Shown: positions 33,299 through 45,198 of the stretch, piece after piece
Layout: each line of letters opens with the position of its first letter
Numbering within the stretch: the stretch's first letter is position 1
Source: Orobanche coerulescens
Taxonomy: Eukaryota; Streptophyta; Magnoliopsida; Lamiales; Orobanchaceae
Direction: 5' to 3'
NCBI GenBank assembly: GCA_033398695.1
Contig: CM065802.1
Location: 137,750,096 to 137,814,095, forward strand
DNA: 64,000 nucleotides
Translations under genes and position numbers: made by a program
Notes under the pieces: generated by a model
Databases searched by the model: none
Told to the model about the DNA's origin: nothing
Seen by the model: the letters and a program-made list of their open reading frames with translations, nothing else

Positions 33299-34510
33299 CC
33301 ACCCCCACCACATCTAAAGTCGTTGATGACGATGATGACATCCTATCACAATATGAAATGGCATTGCTCATGCATAAATTCCAGAAATTCATCAAGAAGT
33401 CTAGAAAGACTCCCTACAAACCGAGAACTTTCGACAAGGTGAGATCTGAGTCACCATCTTATGGAGACTCTAATCTATGTTATAATTGCACGAAGCCATG
33501 ATACTATGCAAATAGATGTCCTCATCCCAAGATACATAAGTTACGTGAGGCTGAGCAATAAGAGAAGAATGAAAAGAGACGTGTATGTAGAGGAAAGCTG
33601 AAGGCACTAATCGGGGAATCAGAAGCATCACCCACAATAATTAAAGCAGAGGAATGCCTACGGGCTGTCACCGACAGTGACTCTTTTGGTGATGAAATTG
33701 AAGATAAAGCCTACATGTGCTGTAAGCATCAACCTCAGTTATCCCTGTCAATGCATCGCATGCTTTTGGAAATATGATGAATGAGTTTAGAACCATTCAA
33801 CAAGCCCATGAGATGCTAAAACTAGAAAACCTACAGCTCTCACTTTCCAACCTAGAGCTGAAGGATGAAAATGACTTGCTAAAAAAATTATAAAAACATG
33901 TCTTTAGATTGCAAAAATAGCAAAGTCACTCACGAAAAACTCATGAAAATCAGTCATCAACTTACAGCTGAACTAAATGAGGTAAAATATCATAATCAAT
34001 GTAAGATAAATGATTATGCTTTACTAGAATTCAAGATACAGCTTCTCGAGAAACGAGAGGGAGAACTCGAGACCATCCTCAAGCCATTTGGGAAATAATC
34101 CAGGAGGATGGAACATATCTTGAGCATTGGACAACATGTACATGATAACGTGGCTTAGGATATAGCTCGTTCTCCAATAGTCATAAATCAGTATGGTATT
34201 TGTCAAAGGGGTGGAATTTGTTCCAAGACCCAACACCGAGGATACTCCAAAGGCTGCACCTGTAGACAAAGGAAAGGCTACAGCTGTACCTTCTAGGAAA
34301 TCGAAGGATGCTCTTCTTACACCAAGCTCATATCGCAAGCAACGGATACCACAGCCTCATAAGCTCGTTAGACGCAATGCCCAACATCAACAGTATGCTC
34401 CCAAAGCATACCATAAACATCACCAACATAGAAGAATGAAGGTTTTACCCCCGTACCATCAACAGCCTGCACCTCAGTACTATCAACACTATGCTGCTCC
34501 TCAATACTAG
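33299..34510 (+). pseudogene. SIRE-like Ty1/copia gag, decayed
   Basis: The frame near 33320-33760 reads DDDDILSQYEMALLMHKFQK and a zinc knuckle CYNCTKPxYYANRCPHP (one Gly codon now part of a stop context). Acidic sequence follows, and near 33780-34090 coiled-coil-like stretches (LENLQLSLSNLELKDENDLL) broken by stops. 34193-34510 is a Pro/Gln/His/Tyr-rich tail (HHQHRRMKVLPPYHQQPAPQ). This order resembles the long gag of SIRE/Maximus elements. The left part lies beyond element 3. Confidence 0.65.
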
Positions 34511-34739
34511 GTACAGAACCCAAGCATCTCTCTCGAAAGCAAGCTTCCAGGCAATTTCATCAACAACAGCTCTGGGAATCCAACTGGAAACCCAAGAGGT
34601 AATCCAGAAGGCAGAGAAACACGGTTCCTCCCCCCAGACAACAACCTTACTGGAACCATAATTCTCAATTTTACATGCATAATAACAATGCTTACAACAA
34701 TTATGGGCCTGTCCCACGTAAATCTCGCAAGAAATGCCT

Positions 34740-35165
34740 AACAAAACCTACAACAAACCTATTGCTGTCAAGAAAATATGGGTACCTAAAGGTACTAATA
34801 AGGATCCAAAGATCGAGGGCACTTAATTCTTGATTAAAATATATCAGGGAGGAGGACATTTGGTACTTCAACAGTGGTTGTTCTCGGCACATAACAGGAG
34901 ATATCACCAAGCTAACATATTACATAGAAGGTCAAGGTCCAAAGGTGCGATTCGGTGGAAAAAGAACCCCATTTGTAGGAAAGTTCAAAGTCACCAATGT
35001 AGCATATGTAGAAGGACTACAGTACACCTTTTAAGTGTTAGCCAGTTCTGTAACAAATGGGTATCGGTTACATTTTATGAAGGACACTATAGGGTGAAGG
35101 ACATCAAGAACAAAAATATTGTCCTCACAGGAAGCCAGTCCGGTAACATATACGTTACTGATTAA
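34740..35165 (+). pseudogene. copia protease and GAG-pre-integrase region, decayed
   Basis: IAVKKIWVPKGTNKDPK precedes the protease. The DSG active site region (aacagtggttgttctcggcac) has lost its frame. From about 34920 the frame gives GQGPKVRFGGK-like, FVGKFKVTNVAYVEGLQYTLLSV and SQFCNKWVSVTFYEGHYRVK, the usual LLSVSQLCD segment of copia proteins. Multiple frameshifts. Confidence 0.65.
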
Positions 35166-35189
35166 AAACCTACTAGTGCTGTAATTCCT

Positions 35190-36118
35190 TGTTTTGTTGC
35201 CAAAGGCACTGCAGATCAAAGTTGTCTGTGGCACAACAGGATGTCTCACATCAACTTCAAGAGCATCAAAAAAATTGTCCCGACAGGGAATGGAAAAAGG
35301 CTTGTCCGATGTTTCATTTTATAAGAACAACATGTTTGGACCCTGTGAGAAAGGAAAGCAAGTCAAGACCACTCTTAAGAGCAAATCATATCTCCCAAAC
35401 CCACAGGCTCCTATATTTTCTCCGGAACACTATAGCCATGTAGACCTTATCAGTCTGGGAAGTAAGAAATATTGTCTTGTTATTCTTGATGATTCCTTCA
35501 GATATTCATGGACCATATTTTTGATAAAGAAGAAGGAGACAATCACAAAGCTGCCGAAACAACTGAAAAAGCTACAAAATGAAAAGGGACTGAGCATTGT
35601 ATCCATTCTTCTGACATTGACACAATATTCACAAACCGCTTTATCGGTCAATACTGTGCGGAAAATGGCATACAACATGAATACTCAACAGTCTGGACTC
35701 CTCACCAAAATGGTATTGCCGAGTGAAAGAATAGGACGTTGAAGGAGGTAACTAGAAAAATGATTACTGGAAGCAAGTTGCCACAGCGTTTCCGAGAGAA
35801 GCAACAAATACAGCATGCTATACACAAAACCAATGTATCATCAACAATCACCACAACAAAACCGCATACGAGTATGGAATAATAAAACTTTTATAGTTGC
35901 ATATTTTCACATTTTTGGATGCAGGTGTTACGTTCTTAACAATGGGAAGGATCAGCTCAAGACCTTTGATGAGAAATCCAATGGGGGGTATATTTGTTGG
36001 ATACTCCTCTGTCAGCAAGGCATTCAGGATTTTCAACAAAATGACACTGACTATAGATGAGTCAGTTCATGTGGTCTTCGATGAACCCCATTGTTGGTCA
36101 CAGTATTTTATCTTATAG
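35190..36118 (+). pseudogene. copia integrase, decayed
   Basis: CLWHNRMSHINFKSIKKIVP (zinc-binding His residues), CEKGKQVKT, then the core: HYSHVDLISLGSKKYCLVIL (first Asp), IQHEYSTVWTPHQNGIAE (catalytic Glu region, ending at a stop). The C-terminal part 35897-36118 reads HIFGCRCYVLNNGKDQLKTF and FVGYSSVSKAFRIFNKMTLT. It stops at 36118. RT and RNase H are absent from this side. Integrase is broken by at least four frameshifts or stops. Confidence 0.75.
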
Positions 36119-36565
36119 CTTAGAAGTGCGGGTTGAATAAGTTGTACTCTTTTTCGAAGTTTGCTTTGCATAGTGGAAGTCTTAAATTAAGTTGCAGTAA
36201 GTACATCAACTAAATAATCTCATGTAGCTTGATGCTAACAATGTTTTCAATGTAAGTATACTATAAATCACAGACAGTATAAAAATAATAAGTGTAAGAA
36301 ATGATAACACACAGTTTTAATATGGTTCGGGGCAAACCCCTCCATGTACATAGATCCTTCACATAGGAGTAAGAAGTTTATAAAAACCAAGGCGTACACA
36401 ATTGTATGATTTTAACTAAACCGATCGCTGTATCATTCACACAAATTGATACAGTCGACTGTAGCTTGAGCCGTTCACACAGATCGACTGTAGGCTTCTT
36501 CTAATTGCTTCTTCTCACACATATTGAAGCTTCATCCTTGAACTCTATTCTTCCAATACAGGTAT
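36119..36565 (-). repeat. probable copia LTR, R/U5 part (minus orientation)
   Basis: No coding signal. On the minus strand it has a TATA-like GGTTTTTATAAACTTC near 36372-36387, then GAACCATATTAAAACTGTGTG, the type of sequence seen near the end of many plant copia LTRs. It probably continues at 48240-48990 once the TRIM element is removed. Confidence 0.4.
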
Positions 36566-36762
36566 TGTTGGGCTTTGGTCCAGCGTTCTGCCTACATGGG
36601 CTTAAAAATACGCGAGGCGCGGCTTGCGATCTGACCTGTGAGATATGCACTAGAAAGTGGTTAAATAAATTGATTTGGATTACTCATTCCAACAAGATTC
36701 ATCTTATTTTATGGTAGTCATCTCATAGAAACTCTAAAGTTAAGCGTGCTTGACCTAGAGTA
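36566..36762 (+). mobile_element. TRIM element, first LTR, left piece
   Basis: Starts TGTTGGGCTTTGGTCCAGC. The first 197 bases of a 318-base LTR; the rest is at 47456-47576, beyond element 5. The complete partner LTR is 47928-48239. Confidence 0.82.
36758..36762. repeat. target site duplication GAGTA, left copy
   Basis: GAGTA before element 5; identical copy at 47451-47455. Confidence 0.9.
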
Positions 36763-39700
36763 TGTAATATCTGGAATTTCTACAACTGTTGTTTAATATT
36801 ATTTTATCCGAGTTATATTTTACAGCGTGGATTCTGTAAAGTATGGAAAAAATAAATTAAGGACTGAGATATCAGTATTGGTATAATTGTCGTATTTGGT
36901 CGACAATTGCACTTGAGGATATAATGTGTTGAGTATATGTATTCCATATGCCGTATGTTCGTATTCTGCATGTCGAGACGTTGGACAAGAGTAGCTGAAA
37001 ATGGCTAAATATAGCCTTGTTAGCGCATGCTAATACTCATGTATAGCGCATGCTATCGTGCAGGTATAGCGCACGCTACGGGCATATGTTAGCATACGCT
37101 AGTGCAGAACAGCTCAGAGGGAATCTACGTGTCGATCCGGCCACTTTCGGCGCATGTGCCGATGAGTCAACGGATGTTGTAATGTAGTACTAACGCATGC
37201 TAAAACCTAAGGACTAGCGTACGCTAATTGTAGATCGGACAAAAAGGAATCTTATCCTCGTCAGTGCTTTCGGCATGTGGGGACACAGGGGTAGGTGCGG
37301 ACTGTAGCAAGTCAACTACGATTAGCGCACGCTAAGGTCCAAGAAATTGCGTGTGCTAGACAATGTAATTTACGTACATTATTGCATGGGCATTACGTAC
37401 GTAAGCTGATGTGCGAAGCAAAATAGTCGCCTCTGGACCACGATAGCGCACACTACTAAGGAAAAGTAGTGCACGCTAATAACAGTTAATATATATGATT
37501 GCAGATGTGAATTATGTTCATTCGGCCATTCTTTCCTTTATTTCGAGAGAGAGAGAGAGTCTTTAGAGAGAAGTTTGAAGTTCCAAACACCGATAGATGA
37601 TGATCTTTAACAAGATTAAGCTAAGGAACATGGATTAAAGTCTTGTTCTTGAAGTTATTGATGATTCTTAGAATGAAGTTGATTGTTCTCCTTCATGGTT
37701 CGTCTATACAAGGTAATCACTCTTCACCTTTGGATTTCATTTTGGAATGAAGATTGATGTTCTTGAGTTAATAATTATCATATAAACAAGTTGACAAGCA
37801 TAATTATGAGATGGATTACCGGAGTTTGATGATATTAATATGATTCGTGTGATTTGAATCGTGTAGTTCGTTTTCTTGATATAAGTTGGTTAATCCTTCT
37901 TCTCCTTTGCGGATGTTGATGTCATTGTTGATGATTAATATCTGTAATGATTGATTATGGAAGTGTTGTTACGTCCTTAATGTTTCATGATGTTGATATT
38001 GAGGAAGATGATATATGGATATAGAACTTGGATTATAAGTTGAATGATTGTTTGTATGTTAAAGGATATCGGATTTCGTTGTTTTGATAGCTTTGAACAT
38101 GGTTCAGAATCACTTAGTGTTCTTGATAATCACCATATGTTGATCGGTATCCGAAATACATGCAACTGCATGTCATTAGTGCACGCTAAGCCTACTGGCT
38201 AGCGCACGCTAACGGGAGCAACTTAGCGCACGCTACGTTAAGTAATTAACTTGCGCTAAGTCAACAGGCAGGGTAGAATATTCTGTTTTGGTTATGAATT
38301 CATGATCGTTTAAGTTGGTTTGATCAGACTTGTGGTTAACCGATATATTGTTGAGCTGTTGGGTTTGTGAATTGGTTTTATCGATTGTTGATTGTTGTCG
38401 AACTTGTTGTTTATCGATTATTGTAATAGGTTGAGATTATTGATCGGTGATTAGAACTCTGCGTTGCGGTCATGTTCGAGATTGTTCGTGAATTGCATTG
38501 ATTGGGGCCGAGGGACTTGTAGATGACGGCAATGGAATTGGTAACGACTTCATCGATATCGAGGCAAGTTATTACTTGCTCAGTTTATAATATTTAATGA
38601 ATGGTTTCAGTTTCATTCGTTTATAATTCGTATAGCGATGTTTATAATCTTAATCACAGGAGATTTGGGATTATAGGTTGTATTCGAGTTTTGGGAATTA
38701 AATCATAAGGTATATGATTTACATTCATTGTTGGTATACTTGGTATCGAGGATACATTGTGGTATAGATGAAGACGTGAATTATTTACCGTCCGTGGTAT
38801 TTTGTACCGTCGAGTATTGAGGATAATTGTTCGTGATGGTTTGGACATGCTCTCGAAGGACTCGGGACAAGTACTCTAATCATTTTGTCATTTTGTGTCG
38901 ATCATGTTGTGATACATTCATATATCGTTGTTGGCATGCATTTGTGCACGGTTGTTGTCGTGCATTGTGTACTGTTGTTTTGTGCAGTTGTGCATTGTTG
39001 TCATATGTCCACCATGCGTTGGCCCGACGGGATCAACATGGGATATCTATAGCTGTGTGTGCTGGATCGCTGGACAGGTAATGCCACCATGCGTTGGTCC
39101 GACGGGATCATCATGGGGATCTATAGCTGTGTGCGCTGGATCGTTGGATTACCATATGTGATGTTGTTATTGTGCATATGTATATTATGGGTTTGCCATA
39201 AGTATACAGTTGTTATTGATGTGAGCATATTGACGTTGTCATATGAGTATACATTTGTAGGTCTTGTGTTAGGACCATGTCCGTATGTTGTGTTGATCTG
39301 ATCTTGGATTAGACTGACATGATTTCGTCATGGCATTTCATATCCTTAGGTATGTTCCGTATTTCTTTTGGTATTTGTCTTTGATGGACAGTCGATTATC
39401 GTGTTTAGATGCGATTGGGTTGGATAGAGTTAGTAGATTTCGTACAGTGAGTTATGATAATATTTTGAGAACCTTGGGTATTGTTGAGATACAATACAGA
39501 TATTTCGGTATGAGCGTATTGTGTTGTTGAAAGGATACGAGATGTGAACTTTGGTAAATATTATCATGAATTGGTAAAGTTATGGCGGTAAGATTACATT
39601 GGTTGTATTCTTACTTAGTATTTTCATTGATATGTAATTATTGACGTGATGTGATGGTTATCATTGTTGGATATTATGGCTGACCCCGTCGTGGGCTTTC

Positions 39701-40186
39701 ATTTTAGGTTCTTGGATTATCAAGATTGTAGCGGTCGTGGAGAGATGAGCTTCCCGGAGGATACTGGCTAGTGCATGTATTTATATTTTGAGTTCCTGAT
39801 CAGTTCTTGTATTTCGCTGCTAGAGTATTTTAATTGTTTGTCTTTTTCCGCTGCGTGAGTATTTTAAATGGCCTTTTGGTATCTGGTATCTTAGGTTACT
39901 TTGAAAATCATTTTCTAAATTATTTTGTTGATACGTGTAAGCGATAGCTTAGCGTATGTTTTTAAACTGTTGTGCTTTGGCATTTCGGGCCTTGTGATTT
40001 CAAATGAGATTTTACGACGGTTTGATAAACGGATTTTATTAAGTCTTCGAATGTTTTTAAAAGACAGTATTGTCGTTAGCCTCTTGGGCGTTTGTAAATG
40101 TTTGTAAAAATTTCCTTCAGCCTTGTGGGTTCCATCTCGGGGCCCACGGTGCTGTAATATTTCCAGTCGGATCTGGGGGTGTTACA
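36763..40186 (+). repeat. 5' LTR of element 5
   Basis: Word array 37021-37482 (TAGCGCACGCTA, TAGCGCATGCTA and similar), TATA-like ttaatatatatg (37487-37498), GA-rich initiator region, donor-like CAAGGTAATCAC near 37712, a second word cluster 38178-38266, GAGGCAAGTTATTACTTGC near 38560, paired repeats with CCGACGGGATC (39010-39146), CCCC/GGG hairpin 39684-39695, acceptor-like TTTCATTTTAG near 39708, terminal hairpin 40125-40147. Confidence 0.9.
37021..37482 (+). repeat. TAGCG(C/T)RCGCTA word array (element 5, 5' LTR)
   Basis: About ten words in loose spacing, several with CpG-to-TpG or CpA-like changes (TAGCGCATGCTA, TAGCATACGCTAG). The 3' LTR copy (42842-43302) retains more intact TAGCGCACGCTA words. 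Confidence 0.85.
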
Positions 40187-42586
40187 AAATATGGTATCGG
40201 AGCTTAGGTTGAGAAAACCTAGGCAGTCGGGTCGAGTTGGGTCGTACTTTTGTCGTGTCATTCGAGTTGTCGATTGACAAATATTAGAGCCGTGAGTTTT
40301 CGTTGTTCACTCGGGCTTGTGCGTTATGTGATTTACCAGTGTGGTACTCGGGTTGTTGTAACTTTTCCAAATGGTATTAATGTGTTTCTTCGGATAGAGA
40401 TGTGTTGTGTTCTCGAGTTGAACTGAGTTTGCAAAATGTGTGTTTTTGAAAATATCTGTATCGAGTAATTTCTAGAGTTGAGAAATGTGCCAGTATCACG
40501 AGGAATCGTCGGCTTCACGATCTGTAAGTATTTGGATTTTTGAATTTCATTAATATTTATTGCCATTCTAAGTTGATATGCTTTGAGATTCAGAAAGATA
40601 TTATGTGTTACAGTATGAGGTGAAAAAGTTGGGACAGGATTGACGATCTTGAGAGTTTATGATTTTTGAAATCAATATGTCGGTTAAGTTTTGGAACGGA
40701 GTTGTGTAATTGGGAGAATGATTGTGGATTGATGAGGAGAACATGTAGTCATGTTAGTACATTTTGAGATGTATGAACTGTTTTTGAGCATTTGAAAATG
40801 ATACTTTTCAAAATAAATGTTTTACGGATGTTTTACCGTAAATGATTTTTGGGCCGAGACCCAATAGATTATTGAAATAGTTTTATAACTCAGGACTTAG
40901 GGTCCGAAAAAGAGTTTCCTACTTTTTAAATTTCTTGTAATGCGGAACGAGATACAGGTTGAGACCCTAATGTTTCAAAAGGCTTTTCTGTTTTCCTTAA
41001 AACTCCCGAGATTTGTAAAACACTTTATCAATCATTTATCTACTTTTTCACTACCTTTCGGGGTTTTGATTTATTGGTTCAAATGAAACCTCTCGGGAAG
41101 TCTTTCGCTGTGTTGATTTGTTTCAATGCATTGTCATAGCATAATTGAGGTGATCCAGGATGGAAAATGGTCGACGTTGCGAGTCATATGTGGAAAAGGA
41201 GTTTTTAGTCGGAATTTTTATATTGAAATTTTGGAACTCTATCGTGTGGTTTTCCGATGGAATATCAGTGGATATTGGTGATGAACCGAATTGGTATACA
41301 GTAGTATGGATGTAGTCCAGTATTTGCATAGTTTTCATTTTAAACTTTGAAATCGTGTGGAATCGAAGGAAACTGTTATCGAATACTTGGCACCAGCGAG
41401 CTGATTTAATTTTTCAAAAATTGATTTCGTGATCTTACCAAAATATATGTTTTGAGTTTTGAAATTTTTTAAAGAACTTTCAAAAATTTATCTTCTTGAC
41501 GAGACTATATGATTTCAAACTAGTTTTGAAAATGTGACTGATATACATACGTATTTAGTGCATAGTGCATATCATGGTGAAGTTATGAGTGTGACACACA
41601 AACTGGATATCATATCGATGGTACGAGGAAAAGAGATTCGAACTTTATTATGGTAATTTGGCTATTCAGAGATGATCAGTTGGTTGAGTCAATAAGAGAA
41701 ATATGCCATGTGATGATTCGGTACAGAATATGATAATGATTTTCGAATGATTTCTTTGTAAGTGTAGATTTGGAGATGGTGACCCCATGCTGGTTGTTTT
41801 GGATATTGAGTGGTCGTTCCCACTCCACTTATGATTGGATATGTTCATCAATTTGTGATTGGTTGTTAGTATGCCGAGGAGTATGTTCACCAGTCGGGTA
41901 TGTTTATTGAGATCCATTGTATGTGATTGGTGTGTCATTTTGAGAACTTTATTCGTTCATATATCGATTTATGTGGTTCTATGTTGATCGTGTTGGAGCT
42001 TACCGTGTGAAGATATTCTCAATTATCGCTGATCGTTCGTTGGTAATATTGGATTTTATCATGTCGATGATATTCTCGACTGCGTTTTGACCTTTGGATT
42101 GGTCGTATTAGAGTTTATCATGTCGATGATATTCTCGGTTAGTTTATTGGTTGATCATTGCTAGTGATCATCTGAGCGTTTAGATTTTGTGTCGATATTT
42201 TGGGATTCGTTGCCATTGTGTTGGGCAGTTGTTTCATAGATGTATCGTGCATTATTGGGTTTTTTAGCAGATTGGGACTTGATTGTGCGATTAGGAAGAT
42301 AGGATTTGACACGGATAGATTATTTCATCCGAAGATGATATATTTTCTTGAGACTCATGGAATTGTGATTGTAAGTGCATTGAGGCTTTACAGTGAAGTC
42401 ACTTGCTAGTATCTCAGGAGATCGTCGACTTGGCGCATATGTAAGTATACTGTATTGGTTATTCATTAATAATGATGATTGATCATTGTCGTGATGGTTT
42501 CAGAATATTTTGGTTGAACGGTTTGTTGATTTTTCTATGACGGATTGCAAGTTTCGAGGACGAAACTTATTTTAAGTGGTGTAGTA
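40187..42586 (+). other. non-coding interior of element 5
   Basis: PBS-like TGGTATCGGAGC at 40192-40203. The body is AT-rich with many short frames, none resembling a retroelement domain. It ends in gtttcgaggacgaaacttattttaagtgg at about 42550, which matches the pol-end/PPT area of Tekay elements, but the usual G-rich tract is weak. Confidence 0.75.
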
Positions 42587-43748
42587 TGTAATATCCGGAA
42601 TTTCTACTACTGTTGTTTAATATTATTTTATCCGAGTTATATTTTACAGCGTGGATTCTGTAAAGTATGGAAAAAATAAATTAAGGACTGAGATGTCAGT
42701 ATTGGTATAATTGTCATATTTGGTCGACAATTGCACTTGAGGATATAATGTGTTGAGTATATGTATTCCGTATGCCGTATGTTCGTATTCTGCATGTTGA
42801 GACATTGGACAAGAGTAGCTGAAAATGGCTAAATATAGCCTTGTTAGCGCACGCTAATACTCATGTATAGCGCACATTATTGTGCAGGTATAGCGAACGC
42901 TACGGGCATATGTTAGCGTACGCTAGTGCAGAACAGCTCAGAGGGAATCTACGTGTGGACCCGGCCACTTTCGGCGCATGTGCCGATGAGTCAACGGATG
43001 TTGTAATGTAGTACTAACGCATGCTAAAACCTAAGGACTAGCGCACGCTAATTGTAGATCGGACAAAAAGGAATCTTATCCTCGTCAGTGCTTTCGGCAT
43101 GTGGGGACACGGGGGTAGGTGCGGACTGTAGCAAGTCAACTACGATTAGCGCACGCTAAGGTCCAAGAAATTGCGTGCGCTAGACAGTGTAATTACGTAC
43201 GTTATTGCATGGGCATTACGTACGTAAGCTGATGTGCGAAGCAAAACAGTCGCCTCTGGACCACGATAGCGCACGCTACTAAGGAAAAGTAGTGCACGCT
43301 AATAATAGTCAGTATATATATGATTGCAGATGTGAATTATGTCCATTCGGCCATTCCTTCCTTTATTTAGAGAGAGAGAGTTATTAGAGAGAAGTTTGAG
43401 GTTCCAAACACCGAGAGATGATGATCTTTAACAAGATTAAGCTGAGGAACATGGATTAAAGTCTTGTTCTTAAAGTTATTGATGATTCTTAGAATGAAGT
43501 TGATTGTTCTCCTTCATGGTTCGTCTATACAAGGTAATCACTCTTCACCTTTAGATTTCATTTTGGAATGAAGATTGATGTTCTTGAGTTAATAATTATC
43601 ATATAAACAAGTTGACAAGCATGATTATGAGATGGATTACCGGAGTATGATGATATTAATATGATTCGTGTGATTTGAATCGTGTAGTTCGTTTTCTTGA
43701 GATAAGTTGGTTAATCCTTCTTCTCATTTGCGGATGTTGATGTCATTG

Positions 43749-45198
43749 CACTACTACAAAACAGACATTTAACATCGGTTTTTTGGACATTTAACATCGG
43801 TTTTGGAACCGATGTTAAATGTCGCGATGTTAAAATTAACATCGGTTTCTAATAACCGATGTTAAACTTCGATTTTAACATCGGTTGTTATAACAACCGA
43901 TGTGAATTTTATTATCGCGATATTTAACATCGGTTCTGGGACAACCGATGTTAAATTTCGCGATTTTAAAATTTTATCCGACCGCGGCTAACCCAGGTAG
44001 CCCAACCCGACCCCAACCCACACACTCGCCCAACCACCCGCACCAGCCCCCCGCACCAATCCCCACCAACCTACAACAAATACCATTAAATTTCGTTGTT
44101 GGTGGGTTTCGAACTCACCACCTCTTGCTTGTGGAAGTTTGATATTACCACTCCGCCAGATGAACTTCTTGTATATTTTTTGCTATGTGTTATATTTATA
44201 TTCTATATACATTTATAAATTTATATAAATATAATATAATTTAATATATATATTAACAAATTGAAAATTTATTTTTTTAAAAAAATCTAGAATATTAATA
44301 TTAAAAGTCGGATATTCTTATTTAAAGCTCGAAAATAAAAAATAATAAATTTAAAAATATGAATCTGATTTATAATTAATATTTAATCTGTTTTTTTATT
44401 TTTAGATTTTTTGTAAAAATATAAAATAGTTTTTTATGAAAAGTAAAAAAATTACAAAAACAAAAACTAGCAGGTTTTTAAAAATATATATAATAATTCA
44501 GTTTTTAGTTATTTATGGAAAATAATATTCCACTTTTTTTTTCAAAACTTTAAATAAAAATATCCGATTTTTATTTTCTATTTTCGAACTTTAAATAAAA
44601 ACATCCGATTTTTATTTTTTATTTTCGAACTAATGTTTATTTTTTATTTTCGAACTTTAAATAAAAACTTCCAATTTTTACCTTTTATTTTTGAACAATA
44701 AATATAAACATCCAATTTTTAATATTAATATTCCGGATTTTTTTTAAAACAATAAAGTTTCTATTTTTTTAAAAAAAAATCCAGATTTTTTAAAAAATTT
44801 AACATCGGTTATATTAAAACCGATGTTAAATTACAAATTAACATCGGTTTTTCTAAAAACCGATGTTAACTTAAACATTAACATTGTTTAATATCGGTTT
44901 TTTAGTATAACCGATGTTAAATTTTTTAAAAAATCTGGAACTTTTTTTAAAAAAATCGAAACTTTATTTAAAAATTAACATCGGTTTTTCTAAAAACCGA
45001 TGTTAAATTAAAAATTAACATTGTTTAACATCAGTTTTTTAAAAACCGATGTTAATTGTTAATTTAACATCGGTTTTTAGCAGAACCGATGTTAATTTGT
45101 TTTAAAATTTTCAATTATGCCACCGCGTCTTTTTTAACATCGGTTTTTACAAAACTGATGTTAAACGAGCGATGTTGAATGTCTTTTTTGTAGTAGTG
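43749..45198. mobile_element. non-autonomous CACTA (En/Spm-like) DNA transposon
   Basis: 1,450 bases with perfect 13-base terminal inverted repeats CACTACTACAAAA / TTTTGTAGTAGTG and a 3-base duplication TTG (43746-43748 and 45199-45201), both standard for CACTA. Near the ends are many inverted copies of TTTAACATCGGTTTT, the sub-terminal repeats that transposase would bind. The interior is AT-rich with no transposase. A tRNA-like stretch lies at 44085-44165. The empty site in the 5' LTR proves the insertion. Confidence 0.95.
44085..44165 (-). other. tRNA-like sequence inside the CACTA element
   Basis: On the minus strand: TGGCGGAGTGGTAATATCA (A-box/D-arm-like), then GGTGGTGAGTTCGAAACCCACC (B-box with a T-arm stem GGTGG...CCACC). 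The anticodon arm and acceptor stem do not pair convincingly, so it is a tRNA-derived remnant and not a tRNA gene. Confidence 0.5.

Noticed and set aside
38827..39301. Overlapping Cys/Val-rich frames at 38.8-39.3 kb and their copies at 46.1-46.6 kb
   Set aside because: They are duplicated because they lie in the paired LTRs of element 5; they contain the CCGACGGG repeat and have no domain.
43948..44142. Proline-rich 64-codon frame inside the CACTA element
   Set aside because: Short, low complexity, overlaps the tRNA-like stretch, no transposase motif.
44085..44165. A functional tRNA gene
   Set aside because: The acceptor and anticodon stems do not pair, and it sits inside a CACTA element; kept only as a tRNA-like remnant.
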